64,000 nucleotides of DNA from NCBI RefSeq assembly GCF_009729415.1, contig NZ_MPKW01000001.1:62001-126000 (forward strand), in the 5' to 3' direction. The position numbers were made by a program, and so were the translations under genes. The first letter of the stretch is position 1; each line of letters starts with the position of its first letter. This document shows, in pieces, positions 8,275 to 16,236 of this stretch. Origin of the DNA: Mycolicibacterium sp. CBMA 234. GTDB lineage: Bacteria > Actinomycetota > Actinomycetes > Mycobacteriales > Mycobacteriaceae. The notes under the pieces were generated by a model. The model searched no databases. It was not told the origin of the DNA and worked only from the letters and a program-made list of their open reading frames with translations.

Positions 8275-9171
8275 GTGCTCCTCGACGAACTGCGTTGGTT
8301 CGTCGTCCTGGCTGAGACCGAGCATGTCACCGACGCCGCCGCTGAGTTGGGCGTCGCCCAGCCGACGTTGTCCCGGGCCCTGGCCCGGCTGGAAAACCAG
8401 GTTGGCACACCGCTTTTCGATCGGATCGGACGACGGCTCCAGTTGAACGGCTACGGCCGCATCATGTTGGAGCACGCGCGCCGCAGCATTGCCGAGATGG
8501 ACGCGGCGAGCAGCCGGATCGACGCCTTACTTGATCCAGACAGTGGTCTGGTGCGGCTGGCTTTCCTGCATTCGGCGGCGAATTGGTTTGTGCCAGAGGT
8601 GCTTCGGCGCTTTCGCGCGGTGGCTCCGGCGGTGCGGTTCGAGCTGTTCCAGGGCGCGGCGCACGACATCGCGGAGCGAGTGTCCACCGGCCAAGCCGAC
8701 GTCGCGATCACCTCGCCGCGGCCGACTCAGGTGGCGTGCACGTGGCGGGTGCTGTACGTCGAACGACTGTGTCTGGCCATACCCATCGGCCATCGACTGG
8801 CGGGACGCGCGCGGGTGCGGCTGGCTGAGGTAGCCGACGAGACCTTCATCGCGCTGGGTGCCGACTTCGGGCTGCGGCACCTGACCGATCAGGTCTGGGC
8901 CGAGAGTGGCATCACGCCCGAGATCGCATTCGAAGCCATGGAAATTCCGACCATGGAGGGCCTGGTGGCAGCCGGTTTCGGCGTCGCCGTCGTACCGTTA
9001 CCGCGCCCCGGCCGCGGCGATCCATCGGTGATCTACCTCCCACTGTCCGACACTCGGGTCAAACGCGAGATCGGCATGGCATGGGTCAAGGGACGCGAAT
9101 TGCCGCCTGCTGCACAGCGATTCGCCGAGTTTGTGAGCACAACAGCTGTTGCTGATGCCGATAATGTATGA
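8275..9171 (+). CDS. LysR family transcriptional regulator
   Basis: The 298-residue protein has an N-terminal HTH (LDELRWFVVLAETEHVTDAA, then GVAQPTLSRALARLE) and a C-terminal effector-binding domain with the family end motif VAAGFGVAVVP. Two GTG starts are possible (8266, 8275); 8275 is chosen because the first lies inside the katG terminator and LysR proteins usually begin two or three residues before the L-x-x-F helix. An MFS transporter follows in the same direction and is the likely target. Confidence 0.85.
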   Translation: MLLDELRWFVVLAETEHVTDAAAELGVAQPTLSRALARLENQVGTPLFDRIGRRLQLNGYGRIMLEHARRSIAEMDAASSRIDALLDPDSGLVRLAFLHSAANWFVPEVLRRFRAVAPAVRFELFQGAAHDIAERVSTGQADVAITSPRPTQVACTWRVLYVERLCLAIPIGHRLAGRARVRLAEVADETFIALGADFGLRHLTDQVWAESGITPEIAFEAMEIPTMEGLVAAGFGVAVVPLPRPGRGDPSVIYLPLSDTRVKREIGMAWVKGRELPPAAQRFAEFVSTTAVADADNV

Positions 9172-9191
9172 GTCAGCACTAATTAATGTAT
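9162..9191. promoter_or_regulatory. Direct repeat TAATGTAT between LysR and MFS genes
   Basis: TAATGTAT occurs at 9162-9169 and 9184-9191, 22 bases apart (two helical turns), just before the MFS start at 9230. The short AT-rich interval is a plausible LysR binding and promoter region; the first copy overlaps the end of the LysR gene. Confidence 0.35.
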
Positions 9192-9229
9192 TGGACACAT
9201 AAACAGCCGACTTTCTAGCCTTGCTTTTC

Positions 9230-10429
9230 GTGACTGTTGAAGCGCCTGTCTGGACCGGCCATGTGCGCGGGTCCGCCGACTACCGCAGGCTGCTCGGCGC
9301 GCTGTTCTGCGCCGGCGTCGCGACGTTCGCGCAGCTGTATTCGCCGCAGGCGCTGCTGCCCCTGATCGCTCGCGACCTGAATACCGGCGCAGCGGCGTCG
9401 GCGCTGCTGGTGTCGACCTCCACCATCGGTCTGGCCCTCGGCGTGATCGGCTGGTCGACGCTGGCCGACCGGATCGGGCGCGTGCGGGCCATGTCTTATT
9501 CCGTGTGTGTGGCAACGGGTTTGGGGCTGCTGGTGCCGTTCGCCCCGACGTTCCAGCTGCTGCTGAGCGGACGCTTTCTCGAAGGTTTGGCGCTCGGTGG
9601 GGTGCCGGCTATTGCGGTGGCCTACCTGACCGAGGAGATCGAGGAGGGGCACGCTGCGCGCGCGGCCGGCACTTACGTCGCCGGCACCACCATCGGTGGG
9701 TTGCTCGGCCGGTTGGTGGCCGCCCCGGTGGCCGAGTTCACCGACTGGCGGTGGGGCATGTTCGCCGTCGGGTTGCTCTGTAGCGCAGCCACTCTCGGGT
9801 TCATGCGGCTGGCGCCCGAGCCCCGCGGATTCGTCCCTGCCGACGACGCGGCCGAGGGGTCGCTGTGGCAGCGGTTATCGGCCAACCTGCGCAACCCCGC
9901 GCAACTGGTGCTCTACCTCCAGGGCTTCCTGCTCATGGGCGGGTTCGTCGCGATGTACAACTTCCTGGGCTTCCGGCTGAGTGCAGCGCCGTTCGGCCTG
10001 CCGCAGACCGTCGTGAGCCTGGTCTTCGTGGCGTATCTGGCGGGCACCTGGGCGTCGGCGTGGGCCGGTGCGGCGGCCAGTCGGTACGGTCGTCGCCCGG
10101 TGCTACTGGGCGGTGTCGCGGTGATGATCGTGGGCGTGGCAATCACCCTGAGCGACAACCTGATTGCCATCCTGGCTGGTCTGTTGATCGCCACTGCCGG
10201 GTTCTTCGCGGCGCATGCCATTGCCTCGGGATGGACGGGTCGAATGGCGGTCGTCGGGAAAGCGCAGGCGTCGTCTCTGTACAACTTGGCGTACTACGCG
10301 GGGTCCAGCGTCATCGGCTGGTTCGGCGGCATGGCGTTCGACGCCGCAGGGTGGCCGGCCGTCGCGACGACCATCCTGATCCTGGAGGTCATCGCCGGGC
10401 TCGTCGCGGCGACCATGCTGCGCGACTGA
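9230..10429 (+). CDS. MFS transporter, YnfM-like
   Basis: The 399-residue protein has about 12 membrane segments and the MFS motif GWSTLADRIGRVRAM between segments 2 and 3, with a second copy ASRYGRRPVLLGG in the C-terminal half. It resembles YnfM-type drug/metabolite exporters. GTG at 9230 is preferred to TTG at 9221 because it needs no extra residues before the first helix. The preceding LysR gene probably regulates it. The substrate is unknown. The stop faces the MOSC gene with a 15-base gap. Confidence 0.85.
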   Translation: MTVEAPVWTGHVRGSADYRRLLGALFCAGVATFAQLYSPQALLPLIARDLNTGAAASALLVSTSTIGLALGVIGWSTLADRIGRVRAMSYSVCVATGLGLLVPFAPTFQLLLSGRFLEGLALGGVPAIAVAYLTEEIEEGHAARAAGTYVAGTTIGGLLGRLVAAPVAEFTDWRWGMFAVGLLCSAATLGFMRLAPEPRGFVPADDAAEGSLWQRLSANLRNPAQLVLYLQGFLLMGGFVAMYNFLGFRLSAAPFGLPQTVVSLVFVAYLAGTWASAWAGAAASRYGRRPVLLGGVAVMIVGVAITLSDNLIAILAGLLIATAGFFAAHAIASGWTGRMAVVGKAQASSLYNLAYYAGSSVIGWFGGMAFDAAGWPAVATTILILEVIAGLVAATMLRD

Positions 10430-10444
10430 GTCTGTCGTCGCGCC

Positions 10445-11101
10445 CTAGTTACCCCTGCGGCTGGCCCGCTCCTTGAGGTGCTCCGGCAACGCGTCGGCCT
10501 GCAGCAGCCTGGGCAACAGCTCAGGTTCGAGGGTCAGGGCACGAAACACCTCGGCAACGGTGACAGCGTGCTGCGGGCGGGAGAGCACCGTGATCGAGGC
10601 ACCGGCGCGCAGCACTCCCGGCGTCACAACGCGCAGATAGGCGCCCGGCACCGCCTGTGCGGTGAAGGTCTTGACCCACCCGCCGATCTCCAGCCACGCG
10701 GCGAAGGTGCGGCAGGGGATACGTGGCCGCGAGACCTCGAGCAGCGGGCCGCCCTCGCTGATCTGCCAGCGTTCGCCGATGACGGCCTCGTTTACCGTGA
10801 GCCCGGTAGTGGTGAGGTTCTCCCCGAACGAGCCGTTGTCGAGTACCCGGTCGAGGCGTACCTGCCAATCATCGAGGTCTTCCCGGGCATAGGCATAGAC
10901 CGCCTGATCGTCACCGCCGTGGACCTGCTGGTCGCCGATGGTGTCACCCACCAGGGCACTGCCGAGCCCGCCGTGCATGGGCCCGGGAGCGCGTACCGGG
11001 ACGGCCTCAGTGGTCGGTCGCTTGTCGATGCCGGTGATCAACTCGTCCTTGTCGGGGTTCGGCCGTGGGGTCGCCAGGTTCACCGTCAGGATCGTCGCCA
11101 T
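10445..11101 (-). CDS. MOSC domain protein, YiiM-like
   Basis: The 218-residue protein carries the MOSC core, with GSFGENLTTTGL and the conserved Cys in SRPRIPCRTFA. MOSC domains occur in molybdenum-cofactor sulfurases and in YiiM-type proteins that handle N-hydroxylated compounds. The early GGLGSALVGD and the VHGGDDQAVYAYAREDLD segments fit the YiiM branch. It lies alone between convergent MFS and divergent ripD genes. The substrate is not known. Confidence 0.85.
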   Translation of the reverse strand: MATILTVNLATPRPNPDKDELITGIDKRPTTEAVPVRAPGPMHGGLGSALVGDTIGDQQVHGGDDQAVYAYAREDLDDWQVRLDRVLDNGSFGENLTTTGLTVNEAVIGERWQISEGGPLLEVSRPRIPCRTFAAWLEIGGWVKTFTAQAVPGAYLRVVTPGVLRAGASITVLSRPQHAVTVAEVFRALTLEPELLPRLLQADALPEHLKERASRRGN

Positions 11102-11370
11102 GGGGCCAGCCTAGGTGCGCCGTGAGGCCGGTCCGGGTGGGGAGTGGCGCGGGTCACCGGCGGCGCCCAGAACTGGCGCCTGCGATCACCATTCGATCAC
11201 ATTTTCGATAAAGATTCCGCGCTGACCTGCATTTATGTGGGATAACGCGCGGGAATGTTGTAAAAGTGACAGTAGTGAAATTTGTGAGTGGATAGACCTC
11301 CGGTTCGCGGCCCCTGCGTACACCACGCGGCGACATGCGTCCCGGTGGCGCACGAAGAGAGGTGGACGTC

Positions 11371-12048
11371 ATGCGACGGATGTTTGTGATGGTGGTCAGT
11401 GCGGCTCTATTGATGGTGACGCCCATGGCAGCTACCCCCAGTGCATCGGCCGACTCCGCCACGTGGACTGGCGGCACCCACCGGCAGGCCATCGAATTCG
11501 TCATCCAGCGCGCCCTGGCTCAGCGTGGCGTGCCGTTTACGTACGGCGGCGGCAACGCCAACGGCCCGAGCCTGCCCCCGGCCAACGTCTCAGCCGCGGC
11601 AGCGCCGTTGGGTCAGCCGGCCCCGCAGGTCGGCCTGCAGCAGCCGCTGGGTGTCGCCCAGCCGGCCGCCGCAGCGCCGCAGACCACCGGCATCATCCCG
11701 GGCCTGGCCGGTCTCTTCGGCCCGTCCCCAGCGACAGCCAACCCCGTCGCGCCGGTGCCGACCACGCCGGGCTTCGACGCCTCCGGTCTGGTCCAGTACG
11801 CCTTCGCCGGCGTTGGTATCAAGCTGCCCCGTTCGTCGGGCGAGCAGTACAAGGTCGGACGCAAACTCACCGCGGACCAGGCCCTGCCCGGCGACCTGAT
11901 CTTCTACGGACCGGCCGGTTCGCAGAGCGTCGCGCTGTTCGTCGGCAACGGTCAGATGGTCGAGGGCACCGAGCCCACCGTGACGGTGTCCCCGGTGCGC
12001 ACAGGCGGCATGGACCCGTACCTGAGCCGCATCATCGAGTGGCAGTAG
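11371..12048 (+). CDS. ripD: RipD-like NlpC/P60 peptidoglycan-binding protein, catalytically inactive
   Basis: The 225-residue protein has a signal peptide (MRRMFVMVVSAALLMV, cleavage near ASA), a Pro/Ala-rich linker and a C-terminal NlpC/P60 domain. The catalytic Cys of the usual DCSGLV motif is Ala (FDASGLVQYAF), and the usual His position reads Ser (SQSVALF), the state described for RipD, which binds but does not cut peptidoglycan. The start at 11371 follows AGAGAGGTGG and gives a proper signal peptide. A hairpin terminator follows. The 269-base upstream region holds AT-rich promoter-like sequence but no motif I can assign. Confidence 0.85.
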   Translation: MRRMFVMVVSAALLMVTPMAATPSASADSATWTGGTHRQAIEFVIQRALAQRGVPFTYGGGNANGPSLPPANVSAAAAPLGQPAPQVGLQQPLGVAQPAAAAPQTTGIIPGLAGLFGPSPATANPVAPVPTTPGFDASGLVQYAFAGVGIKLPRSSGEQYKVGRKLTADQALPGDLIFYGPAGSQSVALFVGNGQMVEGTEPTVTVSPVRTGGMDPYLSRIIEWQ

Positions 12049-12055
12049 GTGGCGG

Positions 12056-12087
12056 CCTACTGAGTCATTCGCTGATCACTCAGTAGG
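12056..12087 (+). terminator. Hairpin terminator after ripD
   Basis: CCTACTGAGT pairs perfectly with ACTCAGTAGG (10-base stem, 12-base loop), starting eight bases after the ripD stop. There is no T-run. Confidence 0.6.
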
Positions 12088-12202
12088 CAAACACTGATTG
12101 CGCCGGCGCATCGTCGTCGCGAAGGTTGGTCGCCCTCCCGCCTCCTCGCTTGAACGCCGTAGAATGTCGACCAGCGGCGTGACAAGCGGCCTGGGGCATG
12201 CG

Positions 12203-13348
12203 ATGACCAACAACTCTGCGATCTGGACTGAGATTCTTGGGTGCGCATTGGCCATGGCCGCGGCAACGATGTACGGCGTGTGGCTGATCGAACGCAGGAG
12301 CACCTATTTGGTGCTGATAGGCATCGCGCCGATAAGCCTTGCTTTGGGCATGATGGCAAATCTTTTGCCAATTGCCATCGGCTGGCGCATCGCAATCAAT
12401 GCGTTGTTTTTCGCGATCACGTTGTTGGTCGCCATAGAGGGATTCACTCGCCGGGCGGATCGTACGGTCGGGCGCGCCTCGACCTTGATCCCTGCTGCCG
12501 CGGGCATGGTCGGCATATTTCTGGTGGCGGTAACTCATCGAGACCTGGCTTGGGAGGTGCGTCTTCAGGACGTCACTGTCGCGTATCTGGCCGGCTGCGG
12601 TATCTGGCACGCGCGGCTCCTGACCAATCGCCGTTTCGGCGATCGCGTACTCGGGCTACTCATGCTCGGCGGAATCGGATATTTCGTGACGAGGTCCTGG
12701 TTCGGCCTCGACCGCCAAGCGCTCTACACCGGCGAACATTCAAGCTTCGACGTCTTCACTCCGCCGTTCGTGATGGTTTTCGTGGCGATCATTGTCGCCA
12801 ATGTCGCCCTTCTCACTGTGCAGGAAGTACACACAGTGATCGAGGCGCTACGGAGGGAACGCGATACCGACGTGCTCACCGGCGCACTGAACCGCCGCGG
12901 ATTGCAGACGCGAGTGGAACAGTTACTCGACTCGCCAAAGCACGTGCCGTCGAGCTTCGTGGTCTTCGACCTCGACAAGTTCAAGTCGATCAACGACCTC
13001 CACGGGCACGCCACCGGCGATGCGGTGTTGCGGACCTTCGGCGGACTGCTGCGCGCTTCTGTACGCGAAAACGACCTGGTCGGCAGACTCGGAGGCGACG
13101 AGTTCGCGGTCTACCTGAACGGATTGACCTATCCCTACGCGGTGACGGTTGCCGAACGGGTGCGCACGACGCTATCCCGGGCGCAGATCCAGAACGCGCC
13201 TGCGGCGAAGCTGATAACAGCAAGTTTTGGGATCGCGCCGACAACTCGGCACATGGCATTCGCCGACCTCGTGTCCGCTGCCGACAATCGGCTGTACGAA
13301 GCAAAGCGGCGCGAAACGGCCCGTGAACACGGTGAGTCGCACCGATAG
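12203..13348 (+). CDS. Membrane-anchored diguanylate cyclase (GGDEF)
   Basis: The 381-residue protein has about seven membrane segments in its first 210 residues, then a complete GGDEF domain: DVLTGALNRRGL, the metal-binding FDLDKFKSIND, and RLGGDEFAVYL. An RxxD inhibitory site (REND) lies five residues before GGDEF, so the enzyme should make cyclic di-GMP from GTP and be product-inhibited. The ATG at 12203 is chosen; a TAGAAT box at 12159-12164 would lie upstream of it, and earlier starts would precede this promoter. No EAL or HD-GYP phosphodiesterase occurs nearby. Confidence 0.85.
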   Translation: MTNNSAIWTEILGCALAMAAATMYGVWLIERRSTYLVLIGIAPISLALGMMANLLPIAIGWRIAINALFFAITLLVAIEGFTRRADRTVGRASTLIPAAAGMVGIFLVAVTHRDLAWEVRLQDVTVAYLAGCGIWHARLLTNRRFGDRVLGLLMLGGIGYFVTRSWFGLDRQALYTGEHSSFDVFTPPFVMVFVAIIVANVALLTVQEVHTVIEALRRERDTDVLTGALNRRGLQTRVEQLLDSPKHVPSSFVVFDLDKFKSINDLHGHATGDAVLRTFGGLLRASVRENDLVGRLGGDEFAVYLNGLTYPYAVTVAERVRTTLSRAQIQNAPAAKLITASFGIAPTTRHMAFADLVSAADNRLYEAKRRETAREHGESHR

Positions 13349-13423
13349 CGATCGGGACTACGGCCTACCACAGCGGTCGATACCGCCGGAAATCGCCTGT
13401 GGACCATAGCGTTTAATGTCCCC

Positions 13424-13918
13424 ATGGCACAGATAACCCTGCGTGGAAACCCCTTCAACACCGTCGGCGATCTGCCCGCTGTCGGGTCGGCGGCCCCGGC
13501 GTTCAGCCTGACCGGCGTCGACATGGGACCGGTCAACAACGAGCAGTTCACCGGTAAGACCGTGGTGCTCAACATCTTTCCGTCGATCGACACCCCGGTG
13601 TGTGCCACCAGTGTCCGCACCTTCAACGAGCGTGCCGCCGCCTCTGGCGCCACGGTCCTGTGCGTGTCCAACGACCTGCCGTTCGCTCAGAAGCGTTTCT
13701 GCGGCTCCGAGGGCATCGAGAACGTCACCACCGCGTCGTCGTTCCGCGACAGCTTCGGTGAGGACTACGGCATCGCCCTGGCCGACGGCCCCATGGCCGG
13801 CCTGCTCGCCCGCGCCGTCGTCGTGATCGGCGCCGACGGCAACGTCGTCTACACCGAGCTGGTCCCGGAGATCGCTCAGGAACCGAACTACGACGCGGCC
13901 CTGGACGCCGCCAAGTAA
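13424..13918 (+). CDS. tpx: Thiol peroxidase Tpx
   Basis: The 164-residue atypical two-Cys peroxiredoxin reduces peroxides using thioredoxin. The peroxidatic Cys60 lies in PSIDTPVCATS and the resolving Cys93 in KRFCGSEG, both canonical; Cys80 is also present. Length is normal for the family. The ATG is preceded by a short leader with TAGCGT as a possible -10 box. An 18-base-stem terminator follows closely, so it is transcribed as its own unit. Confidence 0.95.
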   Translation: MAQITLRGNPFNTVGDLPAVGSAAPAFSLTGVDMGPVNNEQFTGKTVVLNIFPSIDTPVCATSVRTFNERAAASGATVLCVSNDLPFAQKRFCGSEGIENVTTASSFRDSFGEDYGIALADGPMAGLLARAVVVIGADGNVVYTELVPEIAQEPNYDAALDAAK

Positions 13919-13931
13919 CACCCAGCTGTTT

Positions 13932-13971
13932 GACAGACAGGGCGCGTGCTGCGGCACGCGCCCTGTCTGTC
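13932..13971 (+). terminator. Very strong terminator after tpx
   Basis: An 18-base perfect stem (GACAGACAGGGCGCGTGC and its complement) with a TGCG loop, followed by GTTT. It separates tpx from the PrrB-like kinase gene, whose GTG start lies 25 bases downstream. Confidence 0.9.
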
Positions 13972-13996
13972 GTTTGGCATCGGGCATGATGTCTGG

Positions 13997-15343
13997 GTGC
14001 AGCTGCGATCACCGATACCGGCTTTGTCGTTGCGAGCCATCGTCGTTGTCGCCGCGTTGTCGGTCGTCGCGACGGTGCTGATCATCGGCACCTGGGTGTG
14101 GATCGGCGTCACCAACGACCAGTACAGCCAGTTGGACCGCAAGCTCGACTCGCTGAGCAGCCTGCCCGACGTCAACACCCTGCTGAACATCGCCAAGCAG
14201 AGTCCCACCGGCACGCCGCAATCCGAGGGCTCGCTGGTCCGCACCGTGCGCATCGGCGCGGCCACTGTCTCGATGCCCGCGGACATCGTGCTGCCGCAGT
14301 TCGACAACGGGTATGCCAACACCACCATCAACGGCGTCGAATACCGCGTCCGCACGGTCACCACAGGAGCGGCGTCGATCGCGCTCGGTGCCCCGCTGGC
14401 CGAGGCCCAACGCCAGATCCGCACCCTGCACATGCGGATCCTGGCCATCTGCAGCGCCGTCATCGTCGGTACGGCCCTGGTCGGCGGCTCGATGTGGTTC
14501 GTGATGATCAATCCGTTCCGCAAGCTTGCCCAGCAGGCTCGACAGATCAACGCGCAATCGAAACCGGAAGAGGTCCACGTGCGCGGTGTCTCGGAGGCCG
14601 TGGAGATCGCGGAGGCAGTCGAAGGCATGTTGTCGCGCATCGGCGAGGAGCAGGCGCGCACCAAAGCCGCGCTGGAATCGGCACGTGACTTTGCGTCGGT
14701 GGCGTCGCACGAACTGCGTACGCCGTTGACCGCGATGCGCACCAACCTCGAAGTGCTCGCCACCCTGGACCTCGCCCCCGACCAGCGCGACGAAGTGATC
14801 GGGGACGTGATCCGGACCCAGAGCCGCATCGAGGCCACGCTGACGGCGCTGGAGCGGCTGGCGCAGGGCGAGCTGACCACCGCCGACGACCTGGTGCCGG
14901 TCGACATCACCGAGTTGCTCGACCGTGCCGCGCACGACGCGGTCCGGGTGTACCCCGACCTCAACGTGTCGCTGGTGCCGTCGGCGACGGTGTTGATGCT
15001 GGGCCTGCCGGTCGGACTCCGATTGGTCGTCGACAATGCGATTGCCAACGCCGTCAAACACGGTGGCGCGACCCGCGTTCAGCTGTCCGCCGTCAGTTCG
15101 CACGAGGGCGTACAGATCGCCATCGACGACAACGGCACGGGAGTACCAGAACACGAGCGCAACTTGGTGTTCGAGCGCTTTGCGCGTGGCTCGACGGCGT
15201 CGCATTCGGGTTCTGGTCTCGGGCTGGCGTTGGTGGCCCAACAGGCTGAACTGCACAGTGGCACAGCGTCTTTGATGCAAAGCCCACTCGGTGGCGCGCG
15301 GCTGCTGCTGGAACTGCCGAACCCGCAGCAGGACGGAGAATAG
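13997..15343 (+). CDS. PrrB-like sensor histidine kinase without adjacent response regulator
   Basis: The 448-residue protein has two membrane segments around a periplasmic sensor region, a HAMP-like linker, the H-box ASHELRTPLTAMRTNLEV (His238), an N-box DNAIANAVKHGG, G1 DDNGTGVPE and G2 GSGLGLAL. From its H-box onward it closely resembles mycobacterial PrrB as I recall it, while the periplasmic part differs. PrrA, normally encoded just upstream of PrrB, is absent; tpx is there instead. GTG at 13997 is chosen because longer forms would start inside the tpx terminator. An EamA-like gene follows after two bases. Confidence 0.88.
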   Translation: MQLRSPIPALSLRAIVVVAALSVVATVLIIGTWVWIGVTNDQYSQLDRKLDSLSSLPDVNTLLNIAKQSPTGTPQSEGSLVRTVRIGAATVSMPADIVLPQFDNGYANTTINGVEYRVRTVTTGAASIALGAPLAEAQRQIRTLHMRILAICSAVIVGTALVGGSMWFVMINPFRKLAQQARQINAQSKPEEVHVRGVSEAVEIAEAVEGMLSRIGEEQARTKAALESARDFASVASHELRTPLTAMRTNLEVLATLDLAPDQRDEVIGDVIRTQSRIEATLTALERLAQGELTTADDLVPVDITELLDRAAHDAVRVYPDLNVSLVPSATVLMLGLPVGLRLVVDNAIANAVKHGGATRVQLSAVSSHEGVQIAIDDNGTGVPEHERNLVFERFARGSTASHSGSGLGLALVAQQAELHSGTASLMQSPLGGARLLLELPNPQQDGE

Positions 15344-15345
15344 CC

Positions 15346-16215
15346 GTGGTGATCGGTGTCATCGCCGCGCTGGTGGCCTGCTTCAGCTACGGAACCGCGT
15401 CGGTCCTGCAGTCGTACGCCGCACGTAAGTCGACCGGCGAGTCGACGGACAGCGGCCCGACGCTCCGCTCGACGATCACGGCCATGCTGGCGCCCCTTTT
15501 CCTCGCAGGCATGGTGCTGGACGGGCTGGGATTCCTCGGCAGTCTGGTGTCGGCACGGCTCATCCCGCTGTTTCTTTCGCAGACCATCATGAGCGCCAAC
15601 CTGGCGGTGACCGCCGTCCTCAGCGTCGTAGTGCTCGGGGTCCGCCTGCGCACGCGGGACTGGCTCGCCATCGCGATAGTCCTTGCGGCACTGTGTGTGC
15701 TGGGGTTCAGCGCTGGGGAACTCGGCAGCTCGGTGCCGGGCCGGCACATGCATTGGAGCGTGCTGTTGGCGTCGGTGCTCATCTTCATTTTTGGGTTGGC
15801 GCTCGTCCAAGTGCTCGGTAAGAAGGCCGCGGTCCCGGCCGGGCTCATCGCCGGCGTGCTGTACGGCGCCATGGCGGTCGCGGTCCGGATCGTGCACGGG
15901 CTCGACCCGCTGCACTGGCATGTGCTGCTCGCCGATCCGGCGGCGTGGGCGGTGCTGATCGCGGGCGGCGGCGGCTTCTACCTGTTCGCCGTCGCGCTGC
16001 AGGTCGGTTCGGTCAACGGGGTGGCGGCCGCACTCGTCATGGGGGAGACGGTCATTCCCGGGATCGTCGGTGTCCTGCTGCTGGGCGATGTGGCCAAGCC
16101 GGGGTTCGGATGGCTGGTGGGCGTGGCCTTCACCACCGCGGTTGCCGGTGCGGTGGCGATTGCGATCTTCGGTGCGGCAGAAGAGAAACCGGCGGTCGCC
16201 ACGGCACAGGTGTGA
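15346..16215 (+). CDS. EamA/DMT-like membrane transporter
   Basis: The 289-residue protein has about 9-10 membrane segments in two halves. The first begins ALVACFSYGTASVLQSYAAR and the C-terminal repeat includes GVAAALVMGETVIPGIVGVLLLGD, typical of drug/metabolite transporters. Start is GTG two bases after the kinase stop, so the two genes are probably cotranscribed and translationally coupled. The substrate is unknown. The stop converges on icl2. Confidence 0.75.
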   Translation: MVIGVIAALVACFSYGTASVLQSYAARKSTGESTDSGPTLRSTITAMLAPLFLAGMVLDGLGFLGSLVSARLIPLFLSQTIMSANLAVTAVLSVVVLGVRLRTRDWLAIAIVLAALCVLGFSAGELGSSVPGRHMHWSVLLASVLIFIFGLALVQVLGKKAAVPAGLIAGVLYGAMAVAVRIVHGLDPLHWHVLLADPAAWAVLIAGGGGFYLFAVALQVGSVNGVAAALVMGETVIPGIVGVLLLGDVAKPGFGWLVGVAFTTAVAGAVAIAIFGAAEEKPAVATAQV

Positions 16216-16236
16216 TGCAGTGACGACCGCGCGGGT

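Noticed and set aside
11102..11370. Possible ydaO-type c-di-AMP riboswitch before ripD
   Set aside because: Actinobacterial cell-wall hydrolase genes can have one, but I could not find the conserved core sequences here; only AT-rich promoter-like DNA.
11371..12048. RipD as an active endopeptidase
   Set aside because: The catalytic Cys and His are Ala and Ser, so enzymatic annotation was not kept.
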